Source: CAYLXN01 sp964388235
GTDB lineage: Bacteria > Patescibacteriota > Saccharimonadia > Saccharimonadales > Saccharimonadaceae
Length of the DNA: 8,881 nucleotides
Assembly: GCA_964388235.1 (NCBI GenBank)
Contig: CAYLXN010000023.1
Coordinates: forward strand, 1 to 8,881
Direction: 5' to 3'
Positions 4,026 to 8,881 of this stretch are shown here, one piece after another; positions within the stretch are counted from its first letter, which is position 1; the number at the start of each line of letters is the position of its first letter. Position numbers and translations under genes: made by a program. The notes under the pieces were generated by a model. The model did no database searches, was not told where the DNA came from, and worked only from the letters and a program-made list of their open reading frames with translations.

Positions 4026-4628
4026 ATGAGAATAAAACAAGTCATCAGCGAGCCAAGTTTCAAATATTTTGTGATCGGCTTTGTGGTCTTGGTGGGATTA
4101 ACAGCAACGACAATTTATGCGGCTGACAAGTTCCGCATGTCTTCGGGTGACCAGATTGCTTTAGTCAGCAGTCACGATCAAAAAACCGACCAACAAACCG
4201 CCGCTAATGACGATTCGACTTCTGAAGGGCAAGCAACAGGTGAGTCAAGTCCATCTGGTGACCAAAAACCACCAGCCGAAGAAGGCAGCACTCCTCGAGC
4301 AAACGATGACAATCCAACAGGTGCAGCAGCCAACCAAGACGGTGGCGAAACAGCAGCTGATCCAAACGCTAATTCTCAAGCAGATGGCGACAAGGTAATT
4401 TTGCCAGGTGAATTAACAGATGATGATAATCAAGCCACTCCGACTACTGACGGTACTCAAAACCAGTCAACTCCCGCCGCACAAGATACCAACGGTCAGG
4501 CCCTCCCTCAAGAGTTAGCCAAAACTGGTCCTGGCGACAATTTAAGCAAATTAATCGCTATCGCTGGCGTCAGTTTCATGCTGGCTTATTACTATCAAAG
4601 CCGTCAGGCGATCAAAAGCAAATCATAG
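4026..4628 (+). CDS. Secreted low-complexity surface protein with LAKTG sortase-type signal
   Basis: This complete 200-residue protein probably sits on the cell surface. Residues ~12-33 form a hydrophobic signal sequence or anchor ending TIYAAD, with a plausible signal-peptidase site after Ala32 or Ala33. Residues ~48-160 are a low-complexity, acidic linker rich in Asp, Gln, Asn, Thr, Ala, Gly and Pro, with no cysteine and no recognisable fold. The C-terminus has the tripartite layout of a sortase substrate: LAKTG at 164-168 (a degenerate LPxTG), a hydrophobic stretch at ~174-190 (LIAIAGVSFMLAYYY) and a short basic tail ending KSKS. A sortase would cut between Thr167 and Gly168 and attach the chain to the envelope; no sortase gene is in the window. 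It may be a stalk or spacer. Monocistronic, with promoter and GGGAG ribosome binding site. A weak hairpin (4627-4643) follows its stop. Confidence 0.88.
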   Translation: MRIKQVISEPSFKYFVIGFVVLVGLTATTIYAADKFRMSSGDQIALVSSHDQKTDQQTAANDDSTSEGQATGESSPSGDQKPPAEEGSTPRANDDNPTGAAANQDGGETAADPNANSQADGDKVILPGELTDDDNQATPTTDGTQNQSTPAAQDTNGQALPQELAKTGPGDNLSKLIAIAGVSFMLAYYYQSRQAIKSKS

Positions 4629-4641
4629 CCGGTCAAAACGG

Positions 4642-4670
4642 TTGCTTTTACTGATAAAATTAGTTACAAT
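4642..4670 (+). promoter_or_regulatory. Promoter of the rpsA-infB operon
   Basis: TTGCTT (4642-4647), a 17-base spacer and TACAAT (4665-4670) lie in the gap after the surface-protein gene. Transcription would start near 4677, giving a leader of ~89 bases that holds the nested hairpin at 4686-4727. Confidence 0.7.
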
Positions 4671-4685
4671 ATAAGGTAATCTAAA

Positions 4686-4727
4686 AGAGTTGGTGTTTTG
4701 CAGCGACTTTGGTCGCTGTTCAACTCT
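4686..4727 (+). promoter_or_regulatory. Nested hairpin in the rpsA 5' leader
   Basis: Outer arms AGAGTTG (4686-4692) and CAACTCT (4721-4727) enclose an asymmetric loop and the inner perfect stem CAGCGAC/GTCGCTG (4701-4718, TTTG loop). No U-tract follows, so it is not a terminator. S1 represses its own translation by binding a structured leader in E. coli; a similar role here is inferred from position only. Confidence 0.55.
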
Positions 4728-4741
4728 GGCGGAAATACAAC

Positions 4742-4750
4742 AAGGAAGGA
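4742..4750 (+). promoter_or_regulatory. Ribosome binding site of rpsA with long spacing
   Basis: AAGGAAGGA is the only Shine-Dalgarno-like stretch before ATG 4766, but the spacer is 15 bases, longer than usual. The spacer begins with three successive in-frame TAA codons, so the ORF cannot start earlier. Confidence 0.6.
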
Positions 4751-4765
4751 TAATAATAATTAACT

Positions 4766-5845
4766 ATGGCAAATGCCAAAAAAACAACTATTACAATGGA
4801 TGATCTGCTTGCTGAAAGTCAAGACGTCAAACCGTTGGCTGAAGGTGATTTAGCTGATGGCGAAGTGTTGTCCATTAAAAAACACGAAATATTAATCGAT
4901 TTAGGAGCTGCCGGTGTCGGTGTAGTTTCGAAATGGGAAGTCGAATTCGTCGACAAGCTAAAAGTTGGTGATAAAGTTACCGCTAGCGTGGTTGACACTG
5001 AGATGGAAGACGGACGGGTGCTATTGTCACTGCGTAAGGCTGTCAAAGATCACGGCTGGGACGAAGCGCTCAAGGTGATGGAAGATGAGGAAGTCATCGA
5101 AGTCACTCCATACGACGCCAACCGAGGCGGACTGTTGATCGAATACGAAGGTGTGCGCGGTTTTATGCCGGTATCGCAACTGTCGGCCGAGCACTACCCA
5201 AGAGTTTCTTCAAACGATAAAGATGAAATTCTGCAACGATTAAATACTTTGATTGATAAGCCAATGAAAGTTCGGGTGATCGATGCTGATCGCAAGAACA
5301 ATAAGCTGATTTTCAGTGAAAAAGTTGCGATCAAAGATGGTTTGGCTGAAGTTTTCGAAAGTATGAAAATCGGTGACGAAATTGAGGGCGTGGTCACTGG
5401 CATTGTCGATTTTGGCGTGTTTATCAACGTCAGCGGCATTGAAGGCTTGGTTCATATTTCGGAAATTAGCTGGGAGCGAGTAGTTAACCCTAAAGATTAC
5501 GTCAAAGTTGGCGACCGAGTCAAGGCGAAAATTATCGATATCGACAAGGATCGTTTGAGTTTGAGTATGAAGCAATTGACGGAAGATCCATGGTTGAGCG
5601 AAGTTGAGAAAATTAAAAAAGGCGACACGATCGAAGGTACCGTCACCAGAATCACTCCATTTGGAGCTTTTGTTCAGATCAGCTCAGCTGTTGAAGCTTT
5701 GGTACATGTATCTGAACTAGGTGGCAGCCGCAGCAACAACGTCAATCCAGAGAATGTCTTCACTTTAAATGAACAAAAAGATTTTCGAGTTTTGGAGATC
5801 GACAAAGCTAATCGTAAAATTTCACTATGTTTAGCCAATAAATAA
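4766..5845 (+). CDS. rpsA: 30S ribosomal protein S1, four S1 domains
   Basis: This 359-residue RNA-binding protein acts on the small subunit and helps mRNA bind during initiation. It contains four S1 (OB-fold) domains at about residues 27-91, 108-187, 203-270 and 286-357. Domains 3 and 4 are the most canonical, with GVFINVSGIEGLVHISEI and GAFVQISSAVEALVHVSEL segments and the closing D-x-D/K-xx-R-x-SLS pattern. Domain 1 is the more diverged, ribosome-contacting type. E. coli S1 has six domains; four-domain forms occur in other bacteria. The start at 4766 is fixed by in-frame stops just upstream, although ribosome-binding-site spacing is long. It is co-directional with infB, 45 bases downstream, with no terminator between them. 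Confidence 0.95.
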   Translation: MANAKKTTITMDDLLAESQDVKPLAEGDLADGEVLSIKKHEILIDLGAAGVGVVSKWEVEFVDKLKVGDKVTASVVDTEMEDGRVLLSLRKAVKDHGWDEALKVMEDEEVIEVTPYDANRGGLLIEYEGVRGFMPVSQLSAEHYPRVSSNDKDEILQRLNTLIDKPMKVRVIDADRKNNKLIFSEKVAIKDGLAEVFESMKIGDEIEGVVTGIVDFGVFINVSGIEGLVHISEISWERVVNPKDYVKVGDRVKAKIIDIDKDRLSLSMKQLTEDPWLSEVEKIKKGDTIEGTVTRITPFGAFVQISSAVEALVHVSELGGSRSNNVNPENVFTLNEQKDFRVLEIDKANRKISLCLANK

Positions 5846-5855
5846 CAAATTAACA

Positions 5856-5871
5856 GTTACCTGAAGGTAGC
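5856..5871 (+). repeat. Small hairpin between rpsA and infB
   Basis: GTTACC and GGTAGC form a 6-bp stem (one G-T pair) with a TGAA tetraloop, 10 bases after the rpsA stop. No T-run follows, so it is not a terminator. It may affect RNA processing or access to the infB ribosome binding site. Confidence 0.4.
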
Positions 5872-5890
5872 GACTGAGGAAAAGAGGAAA

Positions 5891-7675
5891 ATGGAACAGC
5901 AAAAAATCATTAAAATTCACGAAACAATTACCGTCAATGAACTTGCTACCGCCCTCAATATATCAGTCGCTTCTTTAATTGGTGAATTATTCAAGAACGG
6001 AATTATGGCGACCATCAATCAGAGTCTTGACTATGATACGGTGGCGATTATTATTGAAGAACTGAACTTGGATGTGAAACTGGAGAAAATTGAAAGCTCC
6101 ACCAAGCAGCCCAAAGCAGTCAAAAAGCACAAATTATCTGATCGAGCAACCGAGCGACCACCAATTGTGGCGGTGATGGGGCATGTTGATCACGGTAAAA
6201 CTTCGCTGTTAGATAATATCTTGAAGACTAAGGTGGCGGATCACGAAGCTGGTCTGATCACTCAGTATATTTCAGCTTACCAACAGAGTCACGATCAGCG
6301 GATGATTACTTTTTTGGATACACCTGGGCATGAGGCGTTTGCGGCGGTCAGGCAACATGGCGCGCTGTTGACGGATATCGTGGTAATCGTGGTGGCAGCT
6401 GATGATGGCGTTAAGCCGCAGACAGTTGAGGCGATTAACTTTGCTCGAACTGCCAATGCTAAAATTATTGTGGCGATCAACAAAATTGACAAAGCGGCGG
6501 CGGATATTAATCGCACGATGACCCAGCTAGCCAGTGAGCATAATTTAAATCCAGAAGAATGGGGCGGTGACATTATCATGGTGCCAGTTTCGGCGAAGAC
6601 CGGCGAAGGCGTCGATAAATTACTGGAGTCGATTTTGCTGTTGGCTGACATGGAGGAACTGAAAGCCGATCACGACACTGAGGCGGAGGGCTTGGTAATC
6701 GAAGCTAAATACGAACACGGCAAAGGTTCGGTAGTTAATTTGCTAGTGCAGCAAGGTGAGCTGAAGGTTGGTGATTTTCTGGTGGCAGGAGCTTGCTATG
6801 GTAAAGTTAGGACGCTGTTAGACTTCAAAAAACAACCGATCAAGCGAGCTGGCCCGTCGACGCCGGTGATTATCACTGGGCTGAAGCAATTACCAGAATT
6901 TGGTGAATTATTTAAGGAAATTAAAACTGAGCGGGAAGCCAAGCGGCTAGCCAACCAAAACCGCCTAGATGAGGCCAAAAAGGCAGCTTCGACCAACATC
7001 ACCGGTGGTGATTTACTCCAGATGATGAAGCAAAAGGATGAGGCGGCTAATTTTAATGTTATTATCAAGGCGGATGTTCAGGGGAGCTTGACTTCGGTGA
7101 TCGATAGCTTGAAATTAATCGAAACCGATGGTCGAATTAACCTCAACATTGTTCACTCGGGGGTTGGTAATATCTCCGAGAGTGACGTCCAGATGGCCGA
7201 AGGCGGTGAGGGGGTGATTATTTATGGATTTAACGTCAGTTTGCCGTCGTCGATCAAGCGAATTGCTGCCACTCGGAAAATCACTGTTCGGTTGTACGAC
7301 ATAATTTATGAATTATTGGACGACGCGATGTTGGAAATGGAAAAACTTCTGCCGCCAGTAGTGACTGAGTCAGAAGTTGGCAAGCTGAAGGTTAAGGGGG
7401 TGTTTAAGACCGCCAAAGAGGCGATCATCACTGGTGGCTTGGTGACGCAGGGTAAGGTCGAGGCGGGATTGTTGGTCAGAATCAAACGAGATAAAAAGCA
7501 ACTTGCTGATGCCGAAGTGGTCTCGGTGCGTAAGCACGAATCAGAAGTCAAAGACGCTGTTGAAGGTGAAATGTGCGGTTTGGAACTGAAGACCACTCAT
7601 AAAGTTCAGCTAGAAATCGACGATCAATTGGAGTTTTTCAAGCGCGAAGTTTCGCCTGGCAAATTGAAAAACTAA
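5891..7675 (+). CDS. infB: Translation initiation factor IF-2
   Basis: Complete GTPase of 594 residues that delivers formyl-Met-tRNA to the 30S P site and promotes 50S joining. Order: IF2_N domain (~6-62), a short basic linker (~70-90), GTPase domain from ~91, domain II (~260-350), a charged helix, domain III (~400-500) and the initiator-tRNA-binding domain IV (~505-590). GTPase motifs: GHVDHGKT (97-104), DTPGH with catalytic His147 (143-147), NKID (197-200) and SAK (234-236). The switch I region, usually EAGGITQHIGAY, reads EAGLITQYISAY (119-130): the second Gly, the His and the last Gly are changed while the Thr that binds Mg is kept. It lacks the long N-terminal extension of E. coli IF-2 (890 residues). 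ATG 5891 has GAGGA (5876-5880) at 10 bases. It follows rpsA in one operon. Confidence 0.97.
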   Translation: MEQQKIIKIHETITVNELATALNISVASLIGELFKNGIMATINQSLDYDTVAIIIEELNLDVKLEKIESSTKQPKAVKKHKLSDRATERPPIVAVMGHVDHGKTSLLDNILKTKVADHEAGLITQYISAYQQSHDQRMITFLDTPGHEAFAAVRQHGALLTDIVVIVVAADDGVKPQTVEAINFARTANAKIIVAINKIDKAAADINRTMTQLASEHNLNPEEWGGDIIMVPVSAKTGEGVDKLLESILLLADMEELKADHDTEAEGLVIEAKYEHGKGSVVNLLVQQGELKVGDFLVAGACYGKVRTLLDFKKQPIKRAGPSTPVIITGLKQLPEFGELFKEIKTEREAKRLANQNRLDEAKKAASTNITGGDLLQMMKQKDEAANFNVIIKADVQGSLTSVIDSLKLIETDGRINLNIVHSGVGNISESDVQMAEGGEGVIIYGFNVSLPSSIKRIAATRKITVRLYDIIYELLDDAMLEMEKLLPPVVTESEVGKLKVKGVFKTAKEAIITGGLVTQGKVEAGLLVRIKRDKKQLADAEVVSVRKHESEVKDAVEGEMCGLELKTTHKVQLEIDDQLEFFKREVSPGKLKN

Positions 7676-7702
7676 CCACTAGCAGAAAAGACTTTTTTGG
7701 TG

Positions 7703-7708
7703 TAAAAT
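7703..7708 (+). promoter_or_regulatory. Possible -10 element for the DUF5663 gene
   Basis: TAAAAT (five of six to TATAAT) ends seven bases before ATG 7716, the same geometry as at the ROK gene. A transcript started here would be leaderless. No -35 is evident, so transcription from the infB operon is an alternative. Confidence 0.35.
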
Positions 7709-7715
7709 AGAGTCA

Positions 7716-8129
7716 ATGATTAAATTAGATAACCAATTTCTAGAAGATGCAGGGCTTGGTGACTTGCCAGCCGAGGAGCGCCGAGATTTTCTGCAATATG
7801 TCTACAACGAGCTTGAGATTCGGGTTGGTCAAGAGCTAGCTTCGACGATGACTCTCGAGCAGTTGCAGGAATTTCAAGCCATTTCCAACATGGATTCGTC
7901 GTTTATTATTCGCTGGTTGGGGCAAAACGTGCCAGATTATCGATCAGATGCCGATTTTATCGCAATTAAGGAGCGGACTGGCTACGATGTTAATGATTTG
8001 CGCCTGCTGACTGATTATGCTTCAAACCGCTGGTTGGCGATGAATCGACCAGATTATCAACAGCTAGTTCAATCGCATGTCGGTAAGTTGCAGCAAGAAA
8101 TTTTGCAAAATCGCGATAAATTGCTTTAA
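7716..8129 (+). CDS. DUF5663-type protein with two WLxxNxPDY segments
   Basis: This 137-residue protein, probably cytoplasmic and all-helical, resembles DUF5663, a family of unknown function that I associate mainly with Saccharibacteria and relatives. The typical N-terminal half is present: a hydrophobic start, LEDAGLGDLP (9-18), then a helix with YNELEIRVGQELASTM and LEQLQEF. The C-terminal segment is duplicated: WLGQNVPDY at 67-75 and WLAMNRPDY at 106-114, each followed by a charged helix. There are no catalytic motifs, cysteines or membrane segments. No good Shine-Dalgarno precedes the ATG (only AGAG). It lies 40 bases after infB on the same strand, so co-transcription is possible. A shared hairpin separates it from the opposing gene at 8189. 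Confidence 0.87.
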   Translation: MIKLDNQFLEDAGLGDLPAEERRDFLQYVYNELEIRVGQELASTMTLEQLQEFQAISNMDSSFIIRWLGQNVPDYRSDADFIAIKERTGYDVNDLRLLTDYASNRWLAMNRPDYQQLVQSHVGKLQQEILQNRDKLL

Positions 8130-8150
8130 AAGCACTTATTTTGATGGTAG

Positions 8151-8180
8151 TAAAAATAGCCACTCGGTTGAGTAGCTATT
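8151..8180 (-). terminator. Terminator hairpin between converging genes
   Basis: AATAGC/GCTATT and ACTC/GAGT form a 10-bp stem with one C-A mismatch and a GGTT loop (8155-8180). On the minus strand it is followed by a T-run (8156-8152), suiting the gene ending at 8189. On the plus strand there is no T-run. Confidence 0.7.
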
Positions 8181-8188
8181 GAAATGTG

Positions 8189-8653
8189 CTATGGGTGGGG
8201 CAGGCCTTCGTCTGCTTCGTAACCAAAGGTTACGAAGAATTCGAGGCGTAGTCTATCATCTGCTGACTTTTCATATGCTTTTTGCAACAGATGATAGATT
8301 TTTTCTAACTTTTTTATCAGCCCATATTTTTGGGCAAGGGGCTTTGTTTCAGGTAGATCGTATAGATCCCATCCACATTCCTCTGCCCAAATTCTGGCCT
8401 CTACTGCAATTTGATAGAAATCAGAATAAGAGATCTTCCTTTGTTTTGCTAGCTGGCTTGCTTTACGCTCCAGCTCTTCGAGGTCATTTAGGATAAAAAA
8501 GATGACCTCTTTTTCTGCTTTCTTGACTCCATCTTCGGAGTCCAGGTCAAAAAGAAGACTTTTTTCTCTACCAAGTTTGATCCGATCCTCTAGTTTTAAA
8601 CCATTTTTCTGAATTGGAAATGGCTTTAGTAACTCTCTGAGTTTGTCTTTCAT
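8189..8653 (-). CDS. Hypothetical soluble helical protein
   Basis: I do not recognise this 154-residue protein. It has no signal peptide, membrane segment or catalytic motif. It is highly charged and predicted helical, with a long Lys/Glu/Leu-rich stretch (~42-75, including NDLEELERKASQLAKQRK) that could form a coiled coil, then a segment with aromatic residues (SDFYQIAVEARIWAEECGWDLYDLP, ~77-101). ATG 8653 is well supported by AGGAGG (8668-8663) at nine bases, the best ribosome binding site in the window. A TATAAT (8708-8713, minus strand) lies upstream. It is flanked by a terminator after its TAG. Two inverted repeats lie within its last third (8215-8237 and 8252-8298). It is probably a real monocistronic gene. 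Confidence 0.85.
   Translation of the reverse strand: MKDKLRELLKPFPIQKNGLKLEDRIKLGREKSLLFDLDSEDGVKKAEKEVIFFILNDLEELERKASQLAKQRKISYSDFYQIAVEARIWAEECGWDLYDLPETKPLAQKYGLIKKLEKIYHLLQKAYEKSADDRLRLEFFVTFGYEADEGLPHP
8215..8237 (-). repeat. Perfect 10-bp inverted repeat within the 8189 gene
   Basis: CTTCGTAACC and GGTTACGAAG flank an AAA centre. It is inside coding sequence near the 3' end and would form a tight hairpin in either strand's RNA. Confidence 0.6.
8252..8298 (-). repeat. Perfect 11-bp inverted repeat within the 8189 gene
   Basis: TCTATCATCTG (8252-8262) and CAGATGATAGA (8288-8298) are exact reverse complements, 25 bases apart, within coding sequence. It lies next to the 8215-8237 repeat, so the mRNA's 3' third would be strongly folded. 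Confidence 0.6.
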
Positions 8654-8707
8654 TTTTTACACCCTCCTTTTAGTTTTAAAAAAAATGAATGTCTGTAATT
8701 ATCTCAT

Positions 8708-8713
8708 ATTATA
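8708..8713 (-). promoter_or_regulatory. Putative -10 element of the 8189 gene
   Basis: TATAAT on the minus strand, with a predicted start near 8701 and a ~47-base leader carrying AGGAGG. No convincing -35 is seen. Confidence 0.45.
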
Positions 8714-8715
8714 GA

Positions 8716-8766
8716 TTAAAAATCAAGTCTGTCGTGGCGATAACTATTTACGGTAGCCACGGACAA
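8716..8766 (-). terminator. Possible terminator overlapping the end of fmt
   Basis: On the minus strand TTGTCCGTGGC (8766-8756) pairs with GCCACGACAG (8738-8729) with one bulged C. The fmt stop codon is in the loop, and a TTTTT run begins six bases after the stem. The distance to the T-run makes it uncertain. Confidence 0.4.
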
Positions 8767-8881
8767 AATCCGCCGCTGACATCGTTTTGCCATTGGGGGC
8801 AACAAGCCGCCAGATGTTGATATAATTGTCGTCAGCGCAGGCGATGGCGACTGGCGATTCGGGATGGCTGGAAGCGGTAGC
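8744..8881 (-). CDS. fmt: Methionyl-tRNA formyltransferase, C-terminal end (partial)
   Basis: Only the last 45 residues are in the window; the gene runs off the right edge. The frame ends APNGKTMSAADFVRGYRK followed by TAG, the characteristic finish of Fmt, whose C-terminal OB-fold domain closes with a similar G-K-x-M-S-x-x-D-F-x-x-G-Y-R segment. Before it, the IACADDNYINIWRL segment fits the preceding strands. Fmt transfers a formyl group from 10-formyl-tetrahydrofolate to Met-tRNA(fMet), the substrate IF-2 recruits. It faces infB from the opposite strand, about 1.1 kb away. The catalytic N-terminal domain cannot be checked here. Confidence 0.88.
   Translation of the reverse strand, partial: ATASSHPESPVAIACADDNYINIWRLVAPNGKTMSAADFVRGYRK

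Noticed and set aside
4207..4398. Alternative frame inside the surface-protein gene
   Set aside because: It is a by-product of the repetitive, low-complexity codons of the real gene.
4709..4753. Leader peptide in the rpsA 5' region ending at the TAATAATAA
   Set aside because: The only start is a TTG inside the hairpin with no ribosome binding site, and no regulatory run of codons is visible.
8179..8496. Plus-strand frame opposite the hypothetical gene at 8189
   Set aside because: The minus-strand gene has AGGAGG at ideal spacing, a -10 and a terminator, whereas the plus-strand frame has no ribosome binding site.
910..8746. Genome-wide alternative code with UGA as a sense codon (Gly or Trp)
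   Set aside because: Other long frames, such as infB and rpsA, contain no in-frame TGA and use ordinary Gly and Trp codons, which would be unlikely if UGA were a regular sense codon.

Overview
The window looks like a scaffold piece from a small-genome bacterium of the Candidate Phyla Radiation, most likely Saccharibacteria (TM7). Three things support this: a short IF-2 of 594 residues with almost no N-terminal extension, a four-S1-domain ribosomal protein S1, and a DUF5663-type protein together with a surface protein ending in a degenerate LPxTG signal (LAKTG). The assignment rests on family recall, not a search. All eleven protein genes end in TAA or TAG, none in TGA.

Layout. 1-319: the 3' end of 23S rRNA, followed by a gene-free but hairpin-rich spacer (320-672), 5S rRNA (673-781) and a strong terminator. 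910-1407 and 1505-1981: two diverged tandem paralogs of unknown function, each with its own extended -10 promoter and its own terminator. The first is interrupted by one in-frame TGA at codon 30. 1982-2313: non-coding, with two strong hairpins and then a near-consensus promoter for a 67-residue KGG-motif protein (2314-2517). 2550-3844, minus strand: a two-gene operon of a ROK-family protein lacking the usual zinc-site cysteines and an HExxH (ImmA/IrrE-like) protein with a C-terminal zinc ribbon. The genes overlap by one base. The ROK promoter places the start of transcription on its ATG, so the mRNA may be leaderless. 3865-3964: a run of exactly 100 N, an assembly gap between two divergent promoters. 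4026-4628: a secreted, low-complexity, sortase-type surface protein. 4766-7675: rpsA (structured leader) then infB, both translation genes. 7716-8129: DUF5663 protein, possibly also leaderless. 8189-8653, minus strand: an unrecognised soluble helical protein. 8744-8881, minus strand: the C-terminal end of methionyl-tRNA formyltransferase (fmt), running off the window.

How the genes fit together. The window is mostly translation machinery (rRNA, S1, IF-2, Fmt). IF-2 selects formyl-Met-tRNA, the product of Fmt, so infB and fmt act in one step of initiation even though they face each other. The lineage-specific parts are the paralog pair, the ROK/metallopeptidase-like operon and the LAKTG surface protein. 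The most unusual item is the in-frame TGA in the first paralog: homology to its neighbour continues upstream of every possible internal start, so the codon must be a nonsense mutation, a sequencing error or a recoded site.
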